The notes below the pieces were generated by a model. It had not been told where the DNA came from. It worked only from the letters and a program-made list of their open reading frames with translations, and ran no database searches. The translations under genes were made by a program, and so were the position numbers. A stretch of 64,000 nucleotides of DNA from contig JAJLRJ010000008.1 of the NCBI GenBank assembly GCA_024195265.1, positions 8,595,488-8,659,487 of the forward strand. The letters are read 5' to 3'. Shown here in pieces: positions 11,801-22,307 of the stretch; the first letter of the stretch is position 1, and each line of letters begins with the position of its first letter. This DNA comes from Dendrophyllia cribrosa (taxonomy: Eukaryota > Cnidaria > Anthozoa > Scleractinia > Dendrophylliidae).

Positions 11801-13152
11801 CCAGTTGACGAAATATTCAAGCTTGGGCATACTGTAAGATCGCTATGTTCATGGAGACTGGCGGGCACGGCCTCAAATAGACTACATGTAAATGTCCGGC
11901 AGTCAGAAATTTTCACATAATTTTGACTGAACGTCTCACTCAAACCTCTTAAGAGTATTCAAAGTTCGTTTAGAAATGTCAAGCGATTCCCAAATTATTT
12001 GAAAGTATTATTTAAAGTCAACTTCTGTGAAAATTTCTGACTGCCGGGCATTTAGTCTATTTGAGGCCGTGCCCGGCAGTCTCCGTAAACATAGCGATCC
12101 GTATAGTATGCCCAAGCTTGAATATTTCGTCAACTGGAAAAGCAAAATAATTTTCGGAAGCGCTTGACATTTCTAAACGAACATCGAATACTCTCAAAAG
12201 GTTTGAAAGAGCCTTTCAGTGAAAATTCTATGAAAATTTCTCACTGCCGGGCATTTAGTCTATTTGAGGCCGTGCCCGGCAGTCAGTGTCGAGAACATAG
12301 CGATCTTTCGAGATCTTATAGTATGCCCAAACTTGGATATTTCGTCAACTGGAAAATCAAAAAAATTTTGGAAATCGCTTGACATTTCTAAAGGAACTTT
12401 GAATAATCTTAACAGGTTTGAGTAAGACGTTCAGTCGAAACTCTGTGAAAATTTCTGACTGCGAGTCCCAGCAGAAAATTTCTAAGTGTCGAGAACATAG
12501 CGATCTTACGGTATGCCCAAGCTTGGATATTTCGTCAATTGTAAAAGCAAAATAATTTTTGGAAGCGCTTGACATTTCTAAAGGAACATCGAATACTCTC
12601 AAAAGGTTTGAAAGAGCCTTTCAGTGAAAATTTTGTGAAAATTTCTGACTGCCGGGCATTTAGTCTATTTAAGACCGTGCCCGGCTGCCGGGCATTTAGC
12701 CACAGCGAAAACAAAAACCTCGAGGGCGCCTGCAAAGGTTTTCCAGCACTGTTTACATGAACAGTAAGCGACCGGTTCTTCTTCGTATTATTCGTTCGAT
12801 CTCGCCAATAACAACCTACACTTCTTCTCCTGGTTTCTCTTCTTCTTCCATGTAGCTTTCAGTCAATTCCTACGTCGACGAATCCTTCAAATTGCTCAAC
12901 ATTGAGGATTTGAGGTCAACATTTGTTATAGAACTCACACATGGCCGATGTCCACGTACTGACGTCATAATTGCGTCGCGTGGGCTAAACTAGATCCCAG
13001 TCTCCGGGACACTTTTTAGGCTGAAAAGCGCGTATTTTGAAGGCGAAAAAAAGGCTTTTTAGAAAATTCAAGCACTGTAAAAGCGTGAAATCGTTTTTTA
13101 TACACATTGAACTACAAGAAACCGAAGAAAAAAATTTCGTGTCATATGCTCT
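8899..13152. mobile_element. 4.25-kb TTAA element with ~150-bp inverted repeats (Kolobok/piggyBac class), carrying a nested element
   Basis: TTAA sites flank it (8895-8898, 13153-13156). The tips AGAGCATATGACACGAAATT match perfectly in inverted orientation, and the similarity continues for about 150 bp to AAGTGTCCCGG at each side. The interior has no ORF above 121 aa. It contains the fold-back element 11218-12707. TTAA duplication fits Kolobok or piggyBac; the tips do not begin CCC, so Kolobok-like is preferred. Confidence 0.72.
11218..12707. mobile_element. Nested 1.49-kb fold-back (MULE-like) element
   Basis: Its tips CGCTGTGGCTAAATGCCCGG are inverted at each end and flanked by an exact 9-bp duplication AAAACAAAA (11209-11217, 12708-12716). 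Each arm contains two or more tandem units of about 250-300 bp (GCCCGGCAGT, AAATTTTCAC, then AAGCTTGGGCATAC and GATCGCTATGTTC), and the two arms are inverted copies meeting near 12010. The similar 80-aa ORFs repeated in it are by-products of the repeats. Confidence 0.8.
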
Positions 13153-13156
13153 TTAA

Positions 13157-16100
13157 GACTAAATTTTATTATTTCAAAGTAGATACGCATCAAAACGCGT
13201 GTCTCGGTTGAAAAATCCTTTTAGATCGATTTTAGTTCTTGTTACGAAACGCATTCGTAACAAAACATTACTCACTAAGTTTACAGCTGATGGAAGGAGC
13301 GAGAGAGTGAGTGAATGAGTGAGTGAATTAGCCACCGTTACCGATAGTTCGTTCATTACGCTTGCGCGTATTCACGGGTTAAAAAGTAAGACTACACTAC
13401 ATTCATTTATATAAAACACAAAACTTGCCGGAACAAAAATCCCACGGGAATAAGCGGCGAACACAATATCATACGGAATTGTACGCTGTAGTTCCTTCTT
13501 TTGCTTCTCAAGTCAACACACGGAGAGATTTTGCGGTATGTATTTCATGGCTGAAAGCCATATAGTCGACGACATAAACTAAAATATGCGTGCATAAATT
13601 TGCATGCGCTAATGTGACACGAAAAAAAAAAAAGGAAAACTCAGAGCCGGATTTGCAAATCGTGGACTGCTCCACGAGTAATAAAAACGACTGATATCAA
13701 ATTAAACCTAAGAAATCTACTTCATCGCCGCCTAATGAAGACTAGCCGAGTATAAGCAGCTCAGTCGAACGTCGCGATCTACATCGTGAGACAAACGCCT
13801 TTTATAATAGACTTTATTATTAGACAGTACGAGTAGTATGATCATCATCCTTTAACGATACTAATTGTTGTTGTGCAAACATATAAATTACCTTAGCTGC
13901 TGCACAAAGTTGCAACTAAACCCGTTACGGACTCAGTGAACTCATTTTGAAATCACCCGCACTGGAAAAAAAACCTACTAGAGTACAGAGGGATATATAT
14001 ATTTAAAAACAGTTCAAAACTAACTGCAAGTCTTCTGCTGCAGCACGTTGCACCAATTTTACTATATCGTGCACCGGATCCACGCAAGGACACTAGATTG
14101 TTTCAGTGGAATTAAGGCAATATCTGTTCAGAAGCCCTTATTTGTATTTGATTGCGATAATAAACATAGAAGTGTTTTGTTAGTTAAACATGAGTTCGGA
14201 TGGAAGTTTCTTGACATAGGTGAATTAATGTCTGACATAATTTGTTTCTACAGGGACTGACAAAAATACAAAAAGACCACCGAGGATCTAGGGAAAGGCA
14301 GCAGCCGCTCGTAAACTCTTTAAATTTTCTGCCACTTAAATATTCAAGTAAAGAACCCGGAGAGATGAGATTGTGTTAGGTTCAGTTGCAGTATCCGGCT
14401 TTAAAGGTCCTGAAACGATATGGAAAAATATCAAACTTCGAACAACAACAAAAAACAAAAACCATGGAAACCATTTGCTTGAATTCAGCGTTGCTGGGTA
14501 CCCGTCCACGTAGAGTGTTTTACTTTTATTGTGGGTTTCACTATTGAAGAATAAGATAGTCGCCTTTATAATAACCGAATGTTGTTGAAACCTTGATTCG
14601 TTAGCTAAGATGTACCATACATTTGATTAGGCGTTGCTTGGCAATAAAGCCGAGAGTTTACTGTTAGTGATAAAATAATACAGCCACAGCGGTCATCTTT
14701 TAAATAAAATTTCGTACAAGCTTCTAGCCAATAATGAGTAGTGCATCGAGCTATTTTGGGAGAATTTAAGATATTAATCGATCTTTTTAGGACAATTGTA
14801 AAACCACTCTTAAGACTTCGAGGCACTTACCTAGGGGATATTAAGTGCGTAAAGCCAAAAGCCTGAAGAAAAATAAAGCGATATAACATTAAAACGCTCG
14901 CTCTAGACAAAAAATTGGTAGCTAATTAATGATATTACTGTAACTCCTACTCAAGTCAATCCGCCAATCACCAATGTATTACTAAACAAGTTAAGATGTT
15001 TATTATCATTTTTAAGGTACAGAACACTTAAAACTGACTGATAAGGATAACATTTTCACAATACTATCCCTTAAATAAGCAGATAAAACACCTAAACAAA
15101 ATCATAGAACTTCACATTACTGATTTTTTGAGTTGATCATTCATTGACGTTTACGTGACTTTTCCTTGACATAAGAGACATTAATCTTAGAATATATCTT
15201 GAGATAAAGCTTTTGAAATCCGTTTCCATAACGATTCTATGTTAGAATATAGCTTCTTTAGAAAAGTTGACCCACACGACGCCTGCGGTTTGTGAGATTC
15301 GTTTCAACGCGGACTGGTGAATAAAATTCAATGGTAAATATATCGGTTACATTTTGGTGAGAGCTGCAAGCCGCCAAAACTCCTACGGGGTTTGTGAGAT
15401 TTGCTTCTGTGACCGTCAAGGTGTATTGAAAGCCGACCCCACACAACTCCTACGGATTGAATAATAAAATTGCTCTAGCACCTTCTGGGTTTTGCGTTCG
15501 GTTGTTTGAACAGAAATGTGAAATTCCATGAGTCCTTTTATTAAGTCCTTTTGAATCCTCTAATTTCCGGGAATTTTTAGGCCTGGAGAGCAAGCTTTAC
15601 AGTTCAGTCTCAATTCTTGCACATGCTTTGAAGACAGTGCCTATATATGCTTTTGTTCCGCTTCTGAAAATACACAAGAAGACCACAAAACAGTGGAAAA
15701 CAAAACAATTACCATGGATACTTCGGCCTGGGGCGAGTGATCATACACGTGCCCGCTTTCTGATTGGCTCACGACCAGCTAGCGTTGGCCGAAGTGCAAA
15801 ACAACAATTTATTGAATATTTGACACTGCATATTTACTGTAGACACGAAGTTAACCACCACAAATCGAGCTGTCACTGTTTCGAGAAAGCTTAACAGAAT
15901 CTATAGGCAAGGGTTTTGGCTGCTGATGATAAGGTAAGTGTGCAAGTAAACCGGAAGGAACGCTAATAATAGGTAGAAAGCATGACAATTTGTTTTCTAA
16001 ACAAATATATCCAACCTCAAGGGCATGTACAAATAACGGGTCGCCCTTGAACATGTTCTATTAGCTTATCACATATTTTGGTTTGCAATTAGTTCGAGGC

Positions 16101-16930
16101 CGGGTTAGGGATTATTTTACGAGTAGGTGAATGCATCTTTTTGGCATCTTTTAATCGGAATCAAAATAGACGAGAATTTCTAGGATTGGATGCTGAGATT
16201 TAGGCGGCTTTCAGAAATTATAATCAATTTATCAGTGTTGGACCCACAACTAGAAATAAGTCTCACGGCAACCGAACTTGGTCCATAACTAAACAACTTT
16301 CTTTCTGTATACTGTATAGCCCACTCCAGGTTTCTTTGTTGTTATATTTCATTTTTTACGGTGGTTCGAATGAGAGTGAGTTTGCAAATACTAACCAAAT
16401 CTCTTCAATTAACAGCGTGTGAGTGACCGGCTATTCCTTCGTTAAGATTTACCGCAACTTCTATAGTGTCTAATGTATGCACTCAGACATCATAATTCCA
16501 CCGTTATACCCATCGTTTATCAAAGTGTTAAAGAAGGATACACGAACATTTATGTTGGATCGTTCTCATTTTTGTCATTCCATTATTGAGCTAACGAAAA
16601 TGAAGAAAATAAAGAAAAATGGTAAATGATTTACCATCTTTATTTATTTTTCACCTCACATGGCGCTTTCGACATTGATGACCCTTAAGCAGTACGCAGG
16701 ACGCTTGTCCGTACATGAACCTAGCATACGGGCCTACAACCTCAGACAATAATGTTGCCGGGAACACATGTAAAAATGTGTCCCCTCCACCCCTTCACAA
16801 CTTGAAAACCGTTCGTGTTTTGAGTTCTGGTTAAAGATCGCCGGATGTTTGCAACTTTGAACAGGGAAACGGGGTACAGGATTATAAAACGTCAAGTGTT
16901 ACAACGATTAACGGCTGAGAATGCAGCTCG
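13157..16930. other. Intergenic, no gene seen
   Basis: It contains a GAGTGAGTGAAT-type short tandem patch (13304-13330), an ATATGCGTGCATAAATTTGC repeat copy (13582-13601), and a block near 15270-15450 with repeated CTCCTACGG and GGTTTGTGAGAT motifs. No ORF is recognisable. Confidence 0.5.
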
Positions 16931-16939
16931 CTGCGAGTC

Positions 16940-17085
16940 TCTCGTGGCTTAGTGGTTAGAGAATCTGACCGGTGTGCGGAAGGTCATAGGTTCCGCGATG
17001 AATCTTCTTTTCCTTTGTCCTAAACATGAACATTACCTCTTTCTCAAGGTTTTATTTTTCTTTAAGCATACCAAGTTGGTGCTTA
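16940..17085 (+). mobile_element. tRNA-derived SINE
   Basis: TGGCTTAGTGGTTAGAG is an A box and GGTCATAGGTTCC a B box at tRNA spacing. They are followed by a tail (CTTTGTCC, ATGAACAT, TCTTTCTC) shared with the copy at 32520-32640. Degenerate and not a functional tRNA. Confidence 0.65.
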
Positions 17086-17529
17086 GTTAATAAATATTAA
17101 GAAACACAGTTATTGGAATGATTACTCACCGATTAGTCGAATACAGATAATCTTTTCTTACATTCCAAAGCTATGAACACTTACTGAAAAATGTGATGTG
17201 TTCACAGAAACACACAGGTTTAAATTAAATTGAACAATTTTGTTTCTTTTTTGTTAGTTATCTTGTGGTTACTATCAGTCGATAACAGAAAATAGTTTTT
17301 GAACTTTTATTTAACCATTATGTAGCTTGCTTCAAGCGTCAGAGCTAGGAGATGATTCGGAAAGCTGTCTGCTTCTTTGGCGAATGATCTCGTCCAAAGG
17401 AGTGTGTGGTTAAATAACAACCTATATCACAACCTATATCACCGAAGAAATGTTCTTCTCATTGGTGTTAATTTGATTGGCCACACGTTAGGATTTCATC
17501 CACGCACAGCCTCAAAATTAGAACTACAT

Positions 17530-17905
17530 TGTACAACATAATACTGCTGCACGGCCCAGAAAAGTACTGCTCCGGAGCTTTCATTTGAATGGTCACACCC
17601 CCAGGATTTCATCCACACTGGATGACTCAAAAATTAAAACTACCCTGTACAGCATAAACAGTATCACATGAAATAGCTGCTCAGTTAAGCTTTTATTTGA
17701 ATGGTCACAATTAATATATTAAATTTTCTGACTGACCGTCACAAGAAAGTGTGAATGCTGAAAGAAGACTAGCTTTCATTTAAAGGTCACTCCTGAGGAT
17801 TTGATCCACAGACTATCACTACAACCGCCTTGTACATCATAATAATCAGTACCGCAAGAAAGTCAGTACAGACTCAAAAGTTAAAGCCACCTCGCACAGC
17901 ATGTC
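17530..17905 (-). repeat. Degenerate ~110-bp minisatellite, minus orientation
   Basis: Successive units share AGGATTT(C/G)ATCCAC, GACTCAAAA, a stretch ending TGTACA(G/A)CATAA and ATTTGAATGGTCAC. Their reverse complement matches the units at 43140-44200. Roughly three and a half units. Confidence 0.72.
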
Positions 17906-17984
17906 GATATTGCTCAGTTTTCTGGATCAGTTCACTCTTTTAAGTTGGATTAAAGATTACTGATAAAGTGATTTTCAATTGACT

Positions 17985-18180
17985 GTCGAAAATAATTTTA
18001 CAATTGCTTTGGTTTTGCAATGCTACGCTTTGTGATTGGCTAAAAATCAAGGGCCACTTTCTCAACCGCAGAAATAAAACCAAAACCAATTGCGACTTAC
18101 TCGCTCGCGTTTTCCCGCGCTTCGGCGCCAACTCAAGTATTTGCTTCGAGTTCTGATTGGTTCATTGGATTGTTTGCATG
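17985..18180. repeat. Dispersed repeat, copy 2 (inverted relative to 1-190)
   Basis: It carries GCTACGCTTTGTGATTGGCT, TTTTCCCGCGCTTCGGCGCC and CTTCGAGTTCTGATTGGTTC, the reverse complement of blocks at the window start, in the same order. Confidence 0.7.
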
Positions 18181-18394
18181 TGCCTGCCATGATTGTCAAG
18201 AGACATCAGTTTGGTTTTGGTCTTACGAAACTCAATTGAAATTAAAACCGCTCTAACTGACCAAATAACACGACTCGAATGAATTGTTCGTGGGCAATAG
18301 TTATAAAGTCCTGTGAGGCCTAAAATATCACTTTAGGCGAACGTACTAATTGAGACTGACTATTTCAACGTCTCCTGCTAGAGACGGGAGAGCA

Positions 18395-18560
18395 TTCGAG
18401 CCACGTGAAGGTCTAGCTAACTTCGACCACATATCATAGCAAAGGTAGTACCTTCGTCCTCAGTTATTGTAAGACCCTTAATGTCGGTCCGGCCGGAGAT
18501 CGAACCCGCGACCTCCCGCTCAGCAGCCAGCGATCAACCAACTGAGCGATTAAACTGATT
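18395..18560 (-). mobile_element. tRNA-derived SINE
   Basis: On the minus strand CGCTCAGTTGGTTGATCGCT (A box) is followed by CGCGGGTTCGATCTCCGGCC (B box) at tRNA spacing, then a tRNA-unrelated body. The surrounding sequence does not close a full cloverleaf. Confidence 0.65.
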
Positions 18561-19590
18561 GAACTCTTCGTCACATACCGACAAAAATTCAGCTTAGAAT
18601 TAAGCAGTTATACTTCTAAGGCTTGCAGAAGTAGAGACATTGAAAGCAAAAAATGTGAAAAGATATTCCGGATACTGATGTAAGTCGTTACATCTGCCTC
18701 GCCTGCGGTTATTAGTAATTTCGCCATATTTGGAGGTGTAGACTTCATGGGGCGTTAGTGGTTATGCTGTCGGGACAATGGGCGAAACAGGTAGAAAAAA
18801 GGGGGAAATGTGGCGCCAAACTGAAGAAGAAGTTAAGGTTTCAATTATAAAATTCACGACATGTATGAAAAGGCCGGATGAGTGTAAGAAATGAAGCGGA
18901 GGCGTGATGAGTTTATTTTAATACCTCTATCTTTTTTGCTTAAAGAAGAAATAGCATTTTTATATAAGTGGTCGCTTACTTGAACATCACATTTTCCTAG
19001 ACCGGCTTTCGCTGAATATACTGAACATATTAATCTCTAAATCAGACAAAAACAACAACCACAACAACAAAACAACGTGCACCACAACGAGACAACGAAT
19101 AACTTAAAACTTGTATTGATCGTAAATTATTGACTAGAAGAATTTTCTTTCAAGAATAAAATGTTACTTTTATTCCAGGTCAGTTTGAACTATCTAGTAG
19201 TTTAAAAAGAATCAATATTTTATTAATTAATATCTAAACTTTGCTTGTTTATCGGTGGACTGACTTGAGTGCGATTTACTGTAATATTACTATCAATAGC
19301 TACCATTTTTTGTCTTTTTTTTTTTTAATTTCGTTTTAACTTTATATAGGCTTTATTTTTCTTCAGCCTTTTGGTTTTCCGGAAACGCGCTCAATATCTT
19401 ACAGGTAACTGCATCAAATTCTTATCAGTGGTTTATTTACTACAAATGTCCTAAAAAATATTAAAGCCTGTTTTTCAGTTCAGCGAGCACTAAGCATTAG
19501 CAAAAGTGGAAGCATACGAATTTGCGTCAAGTGAAAACGAACACTTGACCAGGACAGAATCTCTGAATCAACCAAAAACAACAACCACCA

Positions 19591-19927
19591 CAGGACGAAA
19601 TAACGACTTTAAGTGCAAGTAAAGGTTCATTAAAGAAAACTTAAAGAACAATTTCGACTATCTTTAAGTGCACCGTAAATTACTTAAATAAGCCTTTACT
19701 TGACAACACTTAAAGCTAGTAATGAACAATTTAAGTTGCCTTTAAGGGTCTTTAAGTTGTTGGAAAGTTGAATTAAAGTTAACGTAAAGGTTCTTAAACA
19801 CATATTAAAGATACTTACTAACTTTAATACATTTAAGAGTATTTACGTCTCAACTTAAAGATTTTCGCTACCTTTAAGTAAAATTTAATTTTCTCTTAAA
19901 GATTAGTAAATTCATTATTTCGTCCTG
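19591..19927. mobile_element. MITE rich in TTTAAG motifs
   Basis: Perfect 13-bp inverted tips CAGGACGAAATAA and TTATTTCGTCCTG. The 337-bp body repeats CTTTAAG/CTTAAAG many times. The homologous place in copy 1 of the flanking duplication lacks it. No clear target duplication was found. Confidence 0.75.
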
Positions 19928-20166
19928 TGCACAACAAGAAAAAATTAAACGTGCACCACAATGAGACAACGAAGTACTTAAAACTTGTATTGATCGTTTT
20001 ATTGAACAGAAGAATTTTCTTTTCAAGCATAGAATGTTATTTTTATCCCGGTCAGTTTTAACTGTCTAGTAGTTTAAAAAGAATCAATATCTTATTCATT
20101 AATATCTTAACTTTGCTTGTTTATCGGGGGACTGACTTGAGTGCGATTTACCCCAGTGTAATATTA

Positions 20167-20629
20167 GCGACCTTCAGATTGGACTACGAGTACGAGATTG
20201 AGTACGAGTACGAGTTTTCAAACCAAATTCCTGTGCCTCATATACTTAATTATTGCACCAATCTTATCCCTAACGTTTATTTACGTGTTAGTCAGCAACA
20301 GGAAGGAGTTATAGTTCGGGGGATACAATTATCTCGAAATTCTAAAATTGTACTCGTACTCGATTTCGTACTCGTAGTCAAATCTGAAGGTCGCTATTTA
20401 GCGACCTTTAGATTTGACTACGAGTACGAAATCGAGTACGAGTACGACTTTGGAATTCCGAGATAATTGTATCCCCCGAACTATAACTCTTTCCTGTTGC
20501 TGACCTAACACATAAATAAACGTTAGGGATAAGATTGATGTGATAATTAATTATATGAGGCACACGAATTTGGTTTGAAAACTCGTACTCGTACTCAATC
20601 TCGTACTCGTAGTCCAATCTAAAGGTCGC
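20167..20629. mobile_element. Head-to-head pair of identical MITEs forming a 463-bp palindrome
   Basis: Copy 1 (20167-20394) and inverted copy 2 (20401-20629) each begin GCGACCTT and end AAGGTCGC, with subterminal ACGAGTACGA repeats. A direct repeat TATTA flanks the pair (20162-20166, 20630-20634). The uninserted site survives in the sister copy as GTAATATTACTATC near 19281. This fixes the insertion as precise, with a 2- to 5-bp duplication. Confidence 0.85.
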
Positions 20630-21171
20630 TATTACTATCAATGGCTACCATTTTTTGTCTTTCTTTGATTTCGTTTTAACCTTATATAGGCTTTATTTTT
20701 CTTCAACCTTTTGATTTTCCTGAAACGCGCTCAATATCGTACAGGTAAGTGCATTAAATTTTTATCAGTGGCAGTTTATACAAATGTCCTAAAAAGATTT
20801 AAACCTGGTTTTCACTTCAGCGACATACTAGAAGTACGAGCATTAGCAAAACCGGAAGCATATGAATTTGCGTCAAGTGAAAACGAACATTGTGCGGAAA
20901 CAAAACACTGAATTTTTTAGAAGGAATGAGGCAACGGATATAAGTAATACTGAAGTAAAACGAAAGAATTCATAGCATGAACAAAGATCCATTTATTTGT
21001 CATTGTGTCCATCATTAATCATTAAAATAAAATTTTGATCTCGTCCCATGGGTCGGGCATTTGCACTCTTCCAAAAGCCCCTTCGTGGGAATTTGTATGT
21101 ATCAGAGCTGACCCCACCGTGGGGCATTTGCAACATTATTAAAAAAAGGCAAATGTCCGACAAATGCCCGA

Positions 21172-21268
21172 GGGGGGTGGGGAGGTGGGGGGGGCGGGGG
21201 GGTTGGGGGGGGGGGGGGGGGGGTTGGGGGGGGTTGGTGGGGGGTGGGGGCGGGGGGTGGTGGGGGTG
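21172..21268 (+). repeat. G-rich low-complexity tract
   Basis: Almost 100 bp of G runs broken by T, A or C, with clear G-quadruplex potential. The glycine/tryptophan-rich ORF read through it is not a gene. Confidence 0.85.
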
Positions 21269-21321
21269 AGGATGAGCGAGCTTGGAATTGACGCAGCCAT
21301 AAGTATGGGATTGATCCTTTA

Positions 21322-21490
21322 ATTCGCCACTTTAGAAACGAGAAGGAAACTGGGCCGAGTGAACCTTCGCAACGACTTCTGAGACTGTTACTGGGGACAG
21401 AGACAAAAGAAGCGTCCCCTGTAACGATCCCAGAAGTCTTTGCGAAAGTTCACACGGCCCAGTTTCCTTCTCGTTTCTAAAGTGGCGAAT
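21322..21490. mobile_element. 169-bp hairpin (fold-back) element
   Basis: Left tip ATTCGCCACTTTAGAAACGA and right tip TCGTTTCTAAAGTGGCGAAT are perfect inverted copies. Pairing continues with few mismatches (GAAGGAAACTGGGCC, TTCGCAA, GGGGAC) almost to the centre. Confidence 0.8.
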
Positions 21491-22293
21491 GCCTGCGGCC
21501 TGCGCTTATGTTTATGGACAAATGTCGGGCCCGTTTTCACTAGACATAAGCGCTGTTATCAGTTCCGCTTAAGTCACCAGTAAAAACCAGGCTTAATATC
21601 TAGTAAATACTCTCAAAATAACTTATTTTCTAGGATGTTGAGCTTGAATATAAGAAGCTTCACTTAAAAAGTAACCGCTAATCCAATGAAGAGTAAAAAA
21701 TTCATGGTTTTAAGCAAAAATAAAAAAAAGGAACCATGAAAGCTAAAAAGCTCTTTGGCATATTTTGTTTGTTTAGTATTTTTCAGTTAGAGAAAACCAG
21801 GTATAAAAAGGAGTGTATGTTCTAAACAAGTCTGCATGTAGGACTAAAAATTAGATCCAATATGTAAGAACACATTCATTTGTCTGATCTAAGTACGTAC
21901 AAAATCAGCTGATATCAATTTATATGTTAATTGCTCACTAAGGTATCTTGCGGTAGGTATCAATGAGGTAAAGTTAAACAAACACATAGACATCCACAAT
22001 TATAAATACACGAAAAACGTATAACAAATAGATCACACGTTCCGCGTGTTTCGATTCAGTTTAAGAAACCAGATGGGGTCATAGTGTAGAAAGAACAAAA
22101 CAGTGGCTCACGTAAATCTTAGAATGCGTCATCGATGTTCTATTAAATAGCTTAAGTGGCACACTAAAGTAAGAATAACACAATATCATATGATTTTTCA
22201 GCAAACTTGTCTTACCGAGGAAAAAACCTGATCGTGCGTAAAAACAGGTGCAGGGAAGCGTACGACAGTCTGCTCGCCCGGTTCTAAACAACC

Positions 22294-22307
22294 ATGAAAG
22301 AAGCAAG
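22294..22307 (+). CDS. Peroxidase A coding exon 1 (14-nt start exon)
   Basis: ATG AAA GAA GCA AG is followed by a gtattc donor, and the start context (aaacaaccATGa) is favourable. It splices in phase 2 to 22978, making AG+A (Arg). I chose this start over the in-frame ATG at 22982 because gene B has a first exon of exactly the same length, phase and near-identical sequence (ATGAAGGCAACAAG), and because both second exons are then 592 nt. Splicing is inferred from comparison of the two genes, not from transcripts. Confidence 0.72.

Larger units (their letters stand above)
19032..20893 (+). repeat. Tandemly duplicated ~530-bp segment, second copy with insertions
   Basis: Copy 1 is 19032-19557. 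Copy 2 is 19558 to about 20893. Shared blocks include CGTGCACCACAA, TTTAAAAAGAATCAATAT, TTTGCTTGTTTATCGG, TACCATTTTTTGTCTTT and GCGTCAAGTGAAAACGAACA in order. Copy 2 is longer because of the MITE at 19591-19927 and the double MITE at 20167-20629. No coding function is recognisable. Confidence 0.85.
20895..22293. other. Upstream region of peroxidase A
   Basis: It contains a G-rich tract and a hairpin element (listed separately). Nothing recognisable as a TATA box was placed with confidence; the 5' UTR of gene A must start in here. Confidence 0.4.

Noticed and set aside
11105..12760. Several similar ~80-aa ORFs on both strands (sharing HRILSKGLKEPFSEN)
   Set aside because: They recur only because the fold-back element repeats the same DNA; no domain or splice context.
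16940..18560. tRNA genes at 16.95 kb and 18.5 kb
   Set aside because: A and B boxes are present but no complete acceptor or anticodon stem can be drawn; the shared bodies show they are SINEs.
21048..21269. Glycine/tryptophan-rich protein
   Set aside because: Produced by the G-run; no start context or conservation argument.
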